NCBI RefSeq assembly: GCF_022398315.1
Contig: NZ_JAKEVF010000002.1
Coordinates: 595,279-659,278 of the forward strand
From: Shewanella sp. Isolate11
GTDB lineage: Bacteria; Pseudomonadota; Gammaproteobacteria; Enterobacterales; Shewanellaceae
Direction: 5' to 3'
DNA: 64,000 nt
A program made the position numbers and the translations under genes. Positions 18,472 through 27,800 of this stretch are shown here, in pieces. How positions within the stretch are numbered: the first letter of the stretch is position 1; each line of letters begins with the position of its first letter. The notes beneath the pieces are model-generated. The model did no database searches. It was given only the letters and a program-made list of their open reading frames with translations, and had not been told where the DNA came from.

Positions 18472-19401
18472 ATGCGCGTTATATTAGCCCCAATGGAAGG
18501 TGTCGCCGATGCCCCCATGCGGGCATTGCTCACCAGCGTAGGTGGTTATGACTTAGTCGTCAGCGAGTTTATTCGCGTGGTTGATCAACTGCTGCCAGAG
18601 AAAGTCTTCTTTCGCTTGTGTGCCGAACTAAAATATCAATGCCATACCCCAACAGGTACTCCGGTTAGACTTCAGCTTTTAGGGCAACATCCGAACTGGA
18701 TGGCCGAAAATGCCCTAAGAGCTATCGAACTAGGCTCTCATGGGGTCGATATCAATTATGGTTGCCCTGCTCCTATGGTAAATCGCAGCAATGGTGGCGC
18801 AGCATTACTAAAAGAGCCTGAAACCATTTATCAAGTGACCAAAGCGGTGCGTGAAGCCGTTCCTCAAAATAAACCTGTCTCGGCCAAAATTCGTTTAGGT
18901 TGGGATGATAAAAGTCGCTGTATCGAAATTGCGCAGGCTATAGAATCAGCTGGCGCAACGGAACTCACGGTACATGCCCGCACAAAAGAAGAAGCCTATC
19001 GTCCGCCTGCACATTGGCAATACATAAGCAAAATTAAGCAGCACACTAAGCTGCCTATCATTGCTAATGGTGAAGTCTGGAGCCGTGAGGATTACCTCAA
19101 GTGCCAACAAGCCAGTGGCTGTGATGATGTCATGCTCGGTCGCGGTGCTTTAACTGTGCCTAACCTTGCCCATGTCGTTAGAGGGCAACAGCAGGCTATG
19201 AGCTGGCCAGAGGTCAAAGCCTTGTTAGTGCATTACTCTGATTTTGAAATTGTCAGTGAAAAACAAAAATACTACCCAGCTCGAATTAAGCAATGGCTGC
19301 GATTCATTTCTCGTCATTACCCCGAAGCGGAACAACTCTTTCTGCAGGTTCGCGTACTAAAAGATACCGACCAAATCCTCTCTTTACTGCAGGAAAGTTA
19401 A
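18472..19401 (+). CDS. dusC: tRNA-dihydrouridine(16) synthase DusC
   Basis: A 309-residue flavoenzyme reducing U16 in tRNA. It begins MRVILAPMEGVADAPMRALL, has the catalytic Cys98 in NYGCPAP, the FMN-binding IANGEVW and GRGAL motifs, and the DusC-specific long C-terminal helical domain. Length and block order match E. coli DusC better than DusA or DusB. GAGAGAAG stands upstream of the ATG. It is divergent from hvfA and 150 bases from the following zinc-finger gene. Confidence 0.94.
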   Translation: MRVILAPMEGVADAPMRALLTSVGGYDLVVSEFIRVVDQLLPEKVFFRLCAELKYQCHTPTGTPVRLQLLGQHPNWMAENALRAIELGSHGVDINYGCPAPMVNRSNGGAALLKEPETIYQVTKAVREAVPQNKPVSAKIRLGWDDKSRCIEIAQAIESAGATELTVHARTKEEAYRPPAHWQYISKIKQHTKLPIIANGEVWSREDYLKCQQASGCDDVMLGRGALTVPNLAHVVRGQQQAMSWPEVKALLVHYSDFEIVSEKQKYYPARIKQWLRFISRHYPEAEQLFLQVRVLKDTDQILSLLQES

Positions 19402-19410
19402 TTAGCAGAA

Positions 19411-19424
19411 TTGATGTAGGTCAA
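19411..19424. promoter_or_regulatory. FNR/EtrA-like box
   Basis: TTGATgtagGTCAA matches the FNR consensus with one mismatch, 130 bases before the zinc-finger gene and immediately after dusC. Confidence 0.5.
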
Positions 19425-19480
19425 AATGGCGCAACTTAAGTGACAAATTGACGCAACTATCAATAAAATATCGCTGTGAT

Positions 19481-19494
19481 TTGATCTTAGTCAT
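19481..19494. promoter_or_regulatory. Second, weaker FNR-like box
   Basis: TTGATcttaGTCAT has an intact first half-site and a second half with two mismatches. It is 70 bases after the first box and lies upstream of an AT-rich TATATT/TATAAA stretch at 19523-19535 that could be a -10. Confidence 0.35.
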
Positions 19495-19554
19495 AGCCAA
19501 CTTAGGCAAGCTGTTTAGACTTTATATTCTATAAAATCACTCAGGCGATAATTT

Positions 19555-19911
19555 GTGAGCAGCTCCCATATTAGACACCAACTGTCGACACTTGAAGCCA
19601 ATATCAGAATCGAGCTTAGTGAACTCTTTGCTCTGCATCAGCTAAAACTAGACTGCTCAGCGCTGAGCTTGTCTGCATTAATAGACAGTATGAGCGCCGC
19701 TAAATTATGCGACCAGCCACTGTTTATTAAACTGACCCAGCTTGATGCTGCAATATGTCAACTTGATCTTGGGCTTTATGGACTGTGTTCCGATTGTGAA
19801 TCTGAAATAGAAGCAGAGCGACTATCCGACAACCCACTAGAGCAACGATGTGCTCGCTGCGCCGCCAACTATTCCCACGAACATAGACACGAGCTTCGCC
19901 TCACTTACTAA
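19555..19911 (+). CDS. DksA/TraR-type C4 zinc-finger protein
   Basis: A 118-residue protein with a helical N-terminal coiled region (about 1-75) and a C-terminal four-cysteine zinc finger, CSDCESEIEAERL...QRCARCA, the DksA/TraR signature. Proteins of this fold enter the RNA polymerase secondary channel, although this one lacks the acidic Asp-x-x-Asp-Ala coil tip of DksA, so a DksA-like activity is uncertain. The start is a GTG with AGGCG seven bases upstream. Two FNR-like boxes lie in its upstream region, hinting at anaerobic control. Confidence 0.75.
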   Translation: MSSSHIRHQLSTLEANIRIELSELFALHQLKLDCSALSLSALIDSMSAAKLCDQPLFIKLTQLDAAICQLDLGLYGLCSDCESEIEAERLSDNPLEQRCARCAANYSHEHRHELRLTY

Positions 19912-19978
19912 TCCAAATAATCAATACTGGGAAGGATTGCCAACCCCACAACTTGTCGATTAAACGATATAAATTACC

Positions 19979-20013
19979 AAAAAAAAAGCCTCCGAATTAA
20001 GGAGGCTTTTTAC
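19979..20013. terminator. Bidirectional Rho-independent terminator
   Basis: Stem AAAAAGCCTCC / GGAGGCTTTTT with a short loop and A and T runs on its two sides, between the converging zinc-finger and TonB-receptor genes. Confidence 0.9.
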
Positions 20014-20045
20014 TGTTAAGTAACAGGGAGTGTTATTAACAAGTA

Positions 20046-22694
20046 TTAGAAGGTTTGTTCAATCTTGAAGAAGATTGTTCTACCTAACACGTCATATAGG
20101 TCAGTTTTGATATCACGGTAATCAACGAAACCGTCATACCAAGTTGGTGCCTCTTCATCAAGTAAGTTATTAACCCCTAGAGTCAGCTTACCATTCCATG
20201 GATGCATGTAGCTCACTTGAACATTATGTTTGAAGTATGATGGAACGTCAGCTAGATAGTCAGTACCGAACTCTTCGTTACCAGATTCTTGTGAACCAAT
20301 GTAATAAGTGGTCCATGCAGCGTTCCAGTCACCTTGAGTCCAGCCAATGTTCACGTTACCGCGATATTGTGGGTAATCTTGCAGACCCGCATAGTCAAAC
20401 GGCTCTTCGCCAGCGGCTGAAGTTTGCGCGTACTCATCAACATAGCCAAGCTCTGTCTTGAATGTCCAGTCACCGATTGCAGTTTCTAGGAAGTAAGCGG
20501 CTTTGAAATCAAGACCAGAAGTTTCCAATGATGCCATGTTACGGTCGAAACTATAAGCAACATCAATCTTACCATTAGCATCACGAACGATTGCAGTTGA
20601 ACCACCGTTGTCGATTTCATCTTTTAGTAAGCGAGTCAAGCTGGTAGAAGCAATTTGGTTCTCAAGCTTAAGGTCATAGTAAGAAAGTTCGAAAGATAGA
20701 GCATCAGTCGCGTTCCACACGAAACCTGTCGTGAATGACTCACCTTCTTCTGGCTTAAGATCTGGGTTACCACCGAACCATGTTTTGTGCTGTGAACCAC
20801 CTTGTGCACAGTAAATAGGATCCGCAGCAGCATTGTTACCCGCATCACACCATAGGTTATCATCAGCAGTCTCGAAACTTAGCGCTTGAGTAGAGAACAT
20901 TTCACCCATGTTTGGTGCACGGAATGACTCACCCCAGCTAGCACGAACAAGCAGTGAATCCACTGGACGCCATGCAACACCAATTTGTGGTGTCGTGCTA
21001 TCAAACTTACCGCTTACTAGCTGTGCACCAACGTCACCTTCTTGGTCATATTCGTCATAACGAACAGCAGCGTTTACATCGATATTAAATGGTAAAGAAG
21101 CTTGTAGCTCAACATAGGCAGAAGTACGGTCACGAGTCGCGTCTACATCGTCACCACCTGAGCCACCAGAAACTCGACCCGATGCAGATTGTGGGTCACT
21201 CTTCTGAACAAATTCAACGTGTTCAAACTCGGCACCAACTACACCTGCTAGCGAGAAGTCACCACTTTCAAGTAGCAGCGTAGACACTAAGCCATCAACT
21301 TGGGTGCTGGTAAATTCAGCTTTATAAGTACCAGTGTGAGCAGCTTGACCATAGAAATCAGTAATCATGGTGTCATAATCAGCAGTGCTCATACCTGTAG
21401 TGTTGAAGATATCATACTGCTCACTATCAATCAGGTTCTGAACGATATCATCATTAATCAGGTTAGTGTTCCATACGTTAGTTGAAGAACGGCTATGTTG
21501 AGCATTAATCTCCCAGTCAAGACCGTTACCGACATCAGTGTAACCAACTAGACCACCTAAGAAGTCGATAGAGTTGATCTCTGTACGAGTATCACGCTCA
21601 CCGATAGGGGCAGAACGCATGTACAGAGTTAAATCTTCACCAACTGGGTTATATGCGTTGCCAGCATCCATACTTGGTAAGTTAGTCGATACAGGCGTAC
21701 CCGCATAACGGGTATCAGTTTCAGACAATGCAGCACTTGCACGACCACGGAACTGAAGATCATCAGTTAAGTTGTAATTGAAGTTAGACAATACTGAATT
21801 TTGAACATTGTCACCAAATAGCTTGGTCACTTCACCGTAGCTGTATAAACAACGGCCGTTATTGCTACCGTCCGTTGCATCAACTGTGTTTTCTGTATCA
21901 TTACAAAGAGCACTATTAGTCACCCAGCCACTTGCACCATTTCCGTTAACAACTGAGCTATAAGAAGAGTAAGCACCGTAAGTAGGATCGTCTAATTTCC
22001 AGATTTCATTATCCATTACGTGCTGAGTATTCACATACTCGTAAGTTAGCGTAATGTTACCTTTGTCGCTTGAGTAACCAGTCGTCACATTAAAGCGGTT
22101 TTGATCACCACCTTCGATGCTTGGAAGCTCTGTATCATAAGTGAAGTTTAGACCTTCAAAGTTTTTCTTAGTGATGATGTTGATTACACCAGCAACCGCA
22201 TCAGAACCGTATACTGCAGATGCACCTTCACGAAGAATTTCGATACGCTCAACGATCGCCATAGGGATACGAGAAGTATCAGCAGCAGCACCAGAACTAG
22301 AGCTGGTACCAGGCATGCGACGGCCATCAAGAAGAATTAGAGTATATTTAGCATCTAGACCACGCATCTGAACGCTACTTGTAGCTGATGCGCCAGAACC
22401 GTAACCAGATGTACCACGCCATGAACCGAAGCTGTTAATTGAAGAGTTGTTCAATACATCAGCAACTGTTGCTTCACCCGTCATTTGAATATCAGCAGCA
22501 GTCAAAACAGTCACAGGAGAAGAAGTCTCCATATCGACCTGCTTAATACGTGAGCCAGTCACTTCGATACGTTCTACTTTTTCACCATTTTCTTCATCTG
22601 CAGAAAATGCCATTCCTGAAAAAGCAATACTTGAGGTCGCAGCGGCAACTAAGCCAACGCGTACTGCTTTTGCTGTTAGAGACCAAGAGTTCAT
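20046..22694 (-). CDS. TonB-dependent outer-membrane receptor
   Basis: An 882-residue receptor. A signal peptide ends near AFSA-32, then comes a TonB-box-like ERIEVTGSRIK and the plug domain (about 50-170; PVTVLTAADI, LDGRRMPG, IERIEILREGASAVYGSDAVAGVINIITKK). The 22-strand barrel follows and the final residue is Phe (FFKIEQTF), the usual Bam signal. The late barrel motif RASWGESFRAPNMGEMF is typical of the large RIK-type group of Shewanella and Alteromonas, which often handles peptides, sugars or aromatic compounds rather than classical siderophores. The substrate is unknown. It is monocistronic with a long, AT-rich upstream region. Confidence 0.93.
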   Translation of the reverse strand: MNSWSLTAKAVRVGLVAAATSSIAFSGMAFSADEENGEKVERIEVTGSRIKQVDMETSSPVTVLTAADIQMTGEATVADVLNNSSINSFGSWRGTSGYGSGASATSSVQMRGLDAKYTLILLDGRRMPGTSSSSGAAADTSRIPMAIVERIEILREGASAVYGSDAVAGVINIITKKNFEGLNFTYDTELPSIEGGDQNRFNVTTGYSSDKGNITLTYEYVNTQHVMDNEIWKLDDPTYGAYSSYSSVVNGNGASGWVTNSALCNDTENTVDATDGSNNGRCLYSYGEVTKLFGDNVQNSVLSNFNYNLTDDLQFRGRASAALSETDTRYAGTPVSTNLPSMDAGNAYNPVGEDLTLYMRSAPIGERDTRTEINSIDFLGGLVGYTDVGNGLDWEINAQHSRSSTNVWNTNLINDDIVQNLIDSEQYDIFNTTGMSTADYDTMITDFYGQAAHTGTYKAEFTSTQVDGLVSTLLLESGDFSLAGVVGAEFEHVEFVQKSDPQSASGRVSGGSGGDDVDATRDRTSAYVELQASLPFNIDVNAAVRYDEYDQEGDVGAQLVSGKFDSTTPQIGVAWRPVDSLLVRASWGESFRAPNMGEMFSTQALSFETADDNLWCDAGNNAAADPIYCAQGGSQHKTWFGGNPDLKPEEGESFTTGFVWNATDALSFELSYYDLKLENQIASTSLTRLLKDEIDNGGSTAIVRDANGKIDVAYSFDRNMASLETSGLDFKAAYFLETAIGDWTFKTELGYVDEYAQTSAAGEEPFDYAGLQDYPQYRGNVNIGWTQGDWNAAWTTYYIGSQESGNEEFGTDYLADVPSYFKHNVQVSYMHPWNGKLTLGVNNLLDEEAPTWYDGFVDYRDIKTDLYDVLGRTIFFKIEQTF

Positions 22695-23282
22695 ATATTT
22701 CCCTCATGCACGAGATATTAAAATTAATTAGTTCTCGCTTATGTTGATATTTATTTGTTTTATTTTTGAATGAGAAGTTAATTCCTTCGGTGATGATATT
22801 GTTTAAAAAGCAATAATAAGTCAACGATATTCACAATAAAATAACCCAACTGATAACAATTGATACATTTAATGTGATACAAATTAAAACAAGTCAACAC
22901 ATAAGCAAATTAAATCTTTTTAAATCAACATCTTAGATAGATACAAAATAGAAATAACAATAAATACAAATGTCACAAGTGAATGATACAAATAAATACA
23001 TGTGTATATGATTTGTTTTAAAAGTTAATCAAATATAATTAAAGCGACATTTAAAAAGACATAGGTATCACATTGTAAAATGTGTAGGTTCGAAAAACGC
23101 TTTAAAAAAAGAATAAAATGAAACAACAAATTAACAATCTGATATTTAACCTTCTGTTTAAATCAATATAAACGTCAATAAAAGTTAACTGAGTTATAAA
23201 AATTAACAAAACAGCTTGGTGCTTGTTATAAGTGACTTGCTAATCGTGCATCTTGTATGAGTCCCTTGTGAGATAACCTGTG
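22695..23282. other. AT-rich upstream region of the TonB receptor, with short repeats
   Basis: This stretch is far richer in A and T than the surroundings. It contains several copies of GATACAAA-like words (near 22862, 22876, 22940 and 22985; TGATACAAAT is exact at 22875-22884 and 22984-22993) and a perfect inverted repeat CACATT-GTAA-AATGTG at 23069-23084. It should hold the receptor promoter and may hold operator sites. No convincing gene is seen. Confidence 0.45.
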
Positions 23283-23283
23283 A

Positions 23284-23463
23284 AGATCAAAATCGCTCCC
23301 AGATGGAGATACGCTTGTTGAGCAATCAGTATTTGAAAGTGCTCCATTGTGCGTATTGTTTGGCTACTCATTCAAAGCAGTGGATGATGGAATAATTATT
23401 CCCTCGTCAGGCAATTCAAGCCAAAATTGGGAAGCCAAATCACGCCTAACAGGGAAGTTTTAG
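23284..23463 (+). pseudogene. Possible remnant of a coding sequence
   Basis: A 59-codon open frame runs from the codon after a TGA at 23281 to a TAG at 23461. The translation looks protein-like (LPDGDTLVEQSVFES, then CVLFGYSFKAVDDGIIIPSS and NWEAKSRLTGKF) but has no Met, no ribosome site and no recognisable family. An eroded gene fragment is one reading; a chance open frame is the other. Confidence 0.25.
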
Positions 23464-23593
23464 TAATTCAGATGCAGTGTTAAGAGTTTGACCGTTTAAC
23501 AACTATACTCATCACTTGTAAACCCAAGTTCAGATAAACTTAGCTGATTGCTCTCGATTTCGGTCGCGTTTAAGACATGCACAAATGAAATAG

Positions 23594-23623
23594 ATAAAAA
23601 AAAGCCGCTAATGCGGCTTTTTA
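23594..23623 (-). terminator. Rho-independent terminator of rluB operon
   Basis: Stem AAAGCCGC / GCGGCTTT with loop TAAT, and an A run on the left that becomes a T tract on the minus strand, 15 bases past the rluB stop. Confidence 0.9.
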
Positions 23624-23637
23624 GAAAGATGACGAGA

Positions 23638-24504
23638 TCAGCTTCGCTGGCGAGGTGTCTTACCTGCAGTGGTCTTATGCTTACGTACCGCACGGCGGAT
23701 CTTGGCGCTTTTCACCTTAGCACGAGCAACACTGTGCTTATCAGTGCCCATTAATGTACGGTTTTCAGGTTCCATGCCCGCCATTTCTCTCAAGTAATTA
23801 ACTTGCTCGATAGGCAATTCAACCCAACCACCACGAGGTAACGACTTAGGTAATTCAATCATACCGTAACGAATACGGATTAATCGACTCACCTGAACCT
23901 CTTGGGATTCCCATAAACGGCGCACTTCACGGTTACGTCCTTCAGCGAGAGAAACATGCCACCACTTGTTCATGCCCTCGCCGCCTGCTGGTTTAATCTT
24001 ATCAAAGTGAGCAGGACCGTCCTCTAAGGTCACCCCTGTGCGTAAACGCTGCACACACGCATCGGTCACTTCACCAAAAGTCCGTACTGCGTACTCACGC
24101 TCCACTTCATGGGATGGGTGCATTAAACGATTGGCCAGTTCACCATCAGAGGTAAATAACAATAAACCTGAGGTATTAATATCTAAACGTCCCACTGCAA
24201 CCCAGCGAGAATCTCGGGTACGAGGTAGACGGTCAAACACGGTAGGACGACCTTCAGGGTCTTTACGACTACAAATCTCACCTTCCGGCTTATGATAAGC
24301 AATCACGCGACAGACAATATCTTCTTCAGATTTTATCGAGACCGCACGACCATCAATTCTGATCTTGGCATCCGCTTCGACGCGATCACCCAGTTTGGCA
24401 ATTTCACCGTCAATACTAACTCGGCCTGCAGCAATCCATGCCTCCATCTCACGACGGGAGCCATGGCCTGCACGGGCCAAGACTTTCTGCAATTTTTCAC
24501 TCAT
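23638..24504 (-). CDS. rluB: 23S rRNA pseudouridine(2605) synthase RluB
   Basis: A 288-residue pseudouridine synthase. An N-terminal S4 RNA-binding domain ([21 protein letters not shown]) leads into the RsuA/RluB catalytic domain with catalytic Asp in [19 protein letters not shown] and the [13 protein letters not shown] motif. A short basic tail rich in Arg and Lys ends the protein. The start at 24504 (MSEKL) overlaps the scpB stop by eight bases; an upstream Met would add 12 odd residues inside scpB. Assignment to RluB rather than RluE or RsuA rests on length, the S4 domain and the scpAB context. Confidence 0.92.
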   Translation of the reverse strand: MSEKLQKVLARAGHGSRREMEAWIAAGRVSIDGEIAKLGDRVEADAKIRIDGRAVSIKSEEDIVCRVIAYHKPEGEICSRKDPEGRPTVFDRLPRTRDSRWVAVGRLDINTSGLLLFTSDGELANRLMHPSHEVEREYAVRTFGEVTDACVQRLRTGVTLEDGPAHFDKIKPAGGEGMNKWWHVSLAEGRNREVRRLWESQEVQVSRLIRIRYGMIELPKSLPRGGWVELPIEQVNYLREMAGMEPENRTLMGTDKHSVARAKVKSAKIRRAVRKHKTTAGKTPRQRS

Positions 24505-25141
24505 TAGTTGACTCTTCTGTGGTTTCGGGCGTTGATTCATTAGCTAACAAATTCACCTTGGAATTTGTCACCCCAGAAAACAACGCAGCCAATGACTCAG
24601 CGTCGGATAATGCGGGAAGATCCGCTATCGTATCTAAGCCAAAATAGGCTAAAAATTCGCTTGTAGTCGCATACAGAGCGGGCCGTCCCGGCACCTCTTT
24701 ATGGCCTACGATTTTAATCCAATCTCTATCGGATAAGCTTTTGATGGTATGACTGCCAACAGCCACACCACGGACTAACTCTATGTCTCCCCGGGTTACG
24801 GGTTGACGGTAAGCGATCACCGCTAACGTCTCTAGCGTTGCTCGCGAATATTTTGGCGCTTTCTCTTGCCATAAACGCTGTAAATATGGGCTTAATGTTT
24901 CGATGGTTTGAAAACGATAACCACCAGCTACATTCACTAAATTTATGCCCCGTTCTTGATACTCTTGCTGTAATGCTTGTAGAGCCTCTTTGACTCTTGG
25001 GCGCGACACACTGAAATCCGCTAAAACTGTATCAATTAACTGCTTTATCGACACCGTTTTGGCCATCACAAACAAACTTGCTTCGATAAGCTGCTTTAAT
25101 TGTTGTTGATTTATCTGCAGTTTATTTTTCGACAATGCCAT
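24497..25141 (-). CDS. scpB: Segregation and condensation protein B
   Basis: A 214-residue winged-helix kleisin partner. ScpB dimers bind ScpA and, with SMC or a MukB-like protein, act in chromosome compaction. Family phrases are intact: [34 protein letters not shown] and [18 protein letters not shown]. The ATG at 25141 has AGGG at a good distance, so it is preferred to the ATG four codons upstream. It overlaps the scpA end by about 20 bases and the rluB start by eight, giving a compact scpA-scpB-rluB operon. Confidence 0.93.
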   Translation of the reverse strand: MALSKNKLQINQQQLKQLIEASLFVMAKTVSIKQLIDTVLADFSVSRPRVKEALQALQQEYQERGINLVNVAGGYRFQTIETLSPYLQRLWQEKAPKYSRATLETLAVIAYRQPVTRGDIELVRGVAVGSHTIKSLSDRDWIKIVGHKEVPGRPALYATTSEFLAYFGLDTIADLPALSDAESLAALFSGVTNSKVNLLANESTPETTEESTNE

Positions 25142-25925
25142 AAGCCCTAACATGAATGCTTGATAATGGTTCTGCCTGGATCAAATCCACCAATAACTCT
25201 TTGACCAATTCCATCAAAGCGAGAAAACTGACAACCACACCGGCTCGTCCCTCACTGAAATCAAATAACTGCTCAAATGGCACATAGGATTTACCTTCTA
25301 GCATAGCTAAAATCTGTGTCATTCGTTCTCGTGTCGACAACGTCTCACGGCGAACGTGATGATGCTCAGTCGCTTCGACTCTTTTTAATACTGCGGCAAA
25401 CGCACTGGCAAGTTCAACCAGAGATACACTTGGCGGCACGACAACAGGTTTAATATCTTCAGCGGGCAAAGCCTTAGCCTGAAAAGTATCTCTTTCTAAT
25501 CGTGGTAAATCATCGAGACGCTGCTGCGCTTCTTTGATCACTTCATAAGCTTTTAGTTGCCTGATCAATTGTGCTCGAGGATCATCTTCTTCATCCTCAG
25601 TTTCAACCTGTTTAGGCAATAACAAGCGCGATTTAATCTCCGCTAATGTTGCAGCCATCACTAAATAATCTGCGGCAATTTCAACTTTAGCGCCCTGTAA
25701 CAGTTCGATATATTCTAAATATTGTTCCGTTACCGGAAAAATTGCCATTTCGACAATGTCGAGCTTTTGCTTACGAATGAGATACAGCAGCAGATCCAAG
25801 GGTCCTTCAAATGTTTCTAAAAAGACTTCTAGAGCTTCAGGAGGAATAAACAGATCGGCGGGTAATTGCTTGACCACCTCACCGCGTACCACGGCTAAGG
25901 GTAAACTTTGCTGTATTCCCTGCAT
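25122..25925 (-). CDS. scpA: Segregation and condensation protein A
   Basis: A 267-residue kleisin that bridges SMC heads. Visible are the N-terminal segment VFLETFEGPLDLLLYLIRKQKLDI, the phrase YLVMAATLAEIKSRLLLP, an acidic linker (EDEEDDPRAQL), and a C-terminal winged helix. It starts the scpA-scpB-rluB operon; the 155 bases upstream, toward yciO, should hold its promoter or a read-through zone. Confidence 0.92.
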   Translation of the reverse strand: MQGIQQSLPLAVVRGEVVKQLPADLFIPPEALEVFLETFEGPLDLLLYLIRKQKLDIVEMAIFPVTEQYLEYIELLQGAKVEIAADYLVMAATLAEIKSRLLLPKQVETEDEEDDPRAQLIRQLKAYEVIKEAQQRLDDLPRLERDTFQAKALPAEDIKPVVVPPSVSLVELASAFAAVLKRVEATEHHHVRRETLSTRERMTQILAMLEGKSYVPFEQLFDFSEGRAGVVVSFLALMELVKELLVDLIQAEPLSSIHVRAYGIVEK

Positions 25926-26080
25926 CCGATCTTCCTGTTTAGCTCTGTTATCGACTTAGCCTTGCTATTGACAGCAAGGTAAAACACTCAAAACAAGCTG
26001 AATTTCACCAAACGCGCGATTATACCGATTTGCATAATGAATAGACAGATATTTATCTGGCTGGTTGGCGAATGTACAAC

Positions 26081-26701
26081 TTAACCAAATTGGCTAACAT
26101 CACCAGCACCTTCACGCAGGATTTCTATATCCCCTTCAGATAGGTCGATCACTGTGGTGGGCTTTTGACCTAAATAGCCACCATGAATGATCACATCCAC
26201 TTGATGCTCCAAAATATCGCGAATATGCTCAGGATCTGACTCGGTAAACTCTTCGCCAGGCATGATCAAACTGGTAGACATCAAGGGTTCATCCAAGGCT
26301 TCAAGTAAAGCAAGTGCGATAATATTGTCAGGCACTCTTATGCCAATGGTCTTTTTCTTGGGGTTTTGTAAGCGCTTAGGCACTTCTTTGGTCGCCTTAA
26401 AAATAAAGGTAAAAGGCCCCGGCGTATTGTGTTTTAACACACGATAGGCTTGATTATCGACTCTTGCATAACTCGCTAATTCAGATTGATCACGTACCAT
26501 CAATGAGTAGTCATGATCTTGCTCAATTTGTCGAATACGCTCGATTCGGCTCATGGCATCTTTATTACCCAACAGGCAGCCTAAGGCATAACCTGAATCC
26601 GTTGGATAAACCACCACACCGCCCTGTTTAATCAAATTAACCGCTTGATTAATAAGACGTGTTTGAGGATTTTCCTCATGTACATAAAAAAACTGACTCA
26701 T
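26081..26701 (-). CDS. yciO: YciO, Sua5/YrdC-family protein
   Basis: A 206-residue protein aligning closely with E. coli YciO (MSQFFYVHEENPQTRLINQAV, VVYPTDSGYALGC, STSLIMPGEEFTESDPE, IHGGYLGQKPTTVIDL). It has the RNA-binding YrdC fold related to the threonylcarbamoyl-AMP synthase of the tRNA t6A pathway; whether YciO itself makes that product in vivo is unsettled. The start at 26701 overlaps the rnm stop as ATGA, so the pair is translationally coupled. Confidence 0.93.
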   Translation of the reverse strand: MSQFFYVHEENPQTRLINQAVNLIKQGGVVVYPTDSGYALGCLLGNKDAMSRIERIRQIEQDHDYSLMVRDQSELASYARVDNQAYRVLKHNTPGPFTFIFKATKEVPKRLQNPKKKTIGIRVPDNIIALALLEALDEPLMSTSLIMPGEEFTESDPEHIRDILEHQVDVIIHGGYLGQKPTTVIDLSEGDIEILREGAGDVSQFG

Positions 26702-27558
26702 AGTGTTTCCGTCCACTTATCCATCTGCCAGACCCAATCGACACCTTGGGGCTGGAACATATTTTTACCTAATTCAATCCAACTTCCGGGAAAGTGAAAA
26801 TCACTTCCAAGGGAGGCAAATAATTGATTAAGTTTACTCAGCGCAATTAAATTGTTGCGATCATCTAGCGTTTGCTGGCCCAAAACTACTTCCATCCCAT
26901 CGCCACCGGCAGCCTTAAAATCACGCACCAAACGCTTTAACCATTTAGCTGACAACTTATAACCACTAGGATGCGCTAATACCGCAATTCCTTTAGCTCG
27001 GTGGATATACTCGATGGCCGTTGCCATATCAGCCCAGTTATTAGGCACATAACCTGTTTTTCCCTTAGCCAAATACTTCTTAAACACTGCAGCAGGGGCT
27101 GTGGCATAACCATTATCCGCCAACCAGCGAGCATAGTGACCTCGACTCAGCGCCGCGCCATCGGCTAATGCTGAGGCGCCTTCATAGGCTCCAGCAATCC
27201 CCGCCTTCTCAAGACGTAAGCCAATCTCTTTGGCACGGGCTTCACGTAATTGTCGCTGCTTGTTAAGAAATTCATTGAGTTGTTGATCGTTAATATCGAC
27301 ATTTAACGCCACAATATGAATATCGAAGTTCTGCCAACAGGTTGAGATCTCTGTGCCATTAATCAATTTCAGCGGCACCGTTTGCGCATTGTTATATTGA
27401 TGCGCCTCAGCTAATCCATCTAAGGTGTCATGATCGGTTATCGCCAATACTTGCACGCCTTTTTCGAGCGCTCGAGCCACAAGTTCGGATGGCGAAAGTT
27501 GCCCGTCAGATGCAGTGGTATGGCTGTGTAGATCAATCAAAAGTGTTTCTTCTGTCAT
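26698..27558 (-). CDS. rnm: RNase AM (YciV/Rnm), PHP-domain 5'-3' exonuclease
   Basis: A 286-residue PHP-fold metallo-phosphoesterase with the metal motifs DLHSHTTASDG at the N terminus, ITDHDTL, ALSRGHYARWL, LAHPSGYKLS and SDFHFPG. E. coli YciV (Rnm) removes 5' nucleotides from small structured RNAs, including 5S and 23S rRNA ends, and hydrolyses pAp. It is divergent from trpL/trpE, the same arrangement as rnm-trpL in E. coli, and is followed by yciO. Confidence 0.92.
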   Translation of the reverse strand: MTEETLLIDLHSHTTASDGQLSPSELVARALEKGVQVLAITDHDTLDGLAEAHQYNNAQTVPLKLINGTEISTCWQNFDIHIVALNVDINDQQLNEFLNKQRQLREARAKEIGLRLEKAGIAGAYEGASALADGAALSRGHYARWLADNGYATAPAAVFKKYLAKGKTGYVPNNWADMATAIEYIHRAKGIAVLAHPSGYKLSAKWLKRLVRDFKAAGGDGMEVVLGQQTLDDRNNLIALSKLNQLFASLGSDFHFPGSWIELGKNMFQPQGVDWVWQMDKWTETL

Positions 27559-27675
27559 CTGTTCATTCTACTCGACTTTATCAGTAGAAACATCAAATTG
27601 GCTCAAGATAAGCGGAATAATTGCTTGTCAGCATATTTGTTAGACCAAATACTTCTCAAATAGAAAAATATTCAA

Positions 27676-27706
27676 TTGACATCAAGACGGTGACAATGTT
27701 TTTATA
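27676..27706 (+). promoter_or_regulatory. Candidate trp operon promoter
   Basis: A perfect -35 TTGACA at 27676-27681 is followed after about 19 bases by TTTATA, 38 bases upstream of the trp leader ATG. The spacer is slightly long. I could not recognise a clear TrpR operator. Confidence 0.5.
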
Positions 27707-27743
27707 GAGCCACAAACAAATTTACTCTTAATTTGATAAACAG

Positions 27744-27800
27744 ATGACACAGACTACAGCGTTTAACAACATCAACTGGTGGTGGCACTTCCCAACTTAG
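27744..27800 (+). CDS. trpL: trp operon leader peptide
   Basis: An 18-residue leader, MTQTTAFNNINWWWHFPT, has three consecutive Trp codons (TGG TGG TGG) and is followed by a competing-hairpin region and a terminator before trpE. Ribosome stalling at these codons under Trp starvation should free the antiterminator. It is too short for usual gene callers. No strong Shine-Dalgarno is visible. Confidence 0.92.
   Translation: MTQTTAFNNINWWWHFPT

Noticed and set aside
22860..22995. GATACAAA-type repeats considered as a CRISPR array or replication iterons
   Set aside because: Spacing is irregular, units are under 11 bases, and no cas or rep gene is near.
23496..23693. A 65-codon minus-strand frame over the rluB terminator
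   Set aside because: It crosses the terminator and overlaps the end of rluB in another frame; no family pattern or ribosome site.
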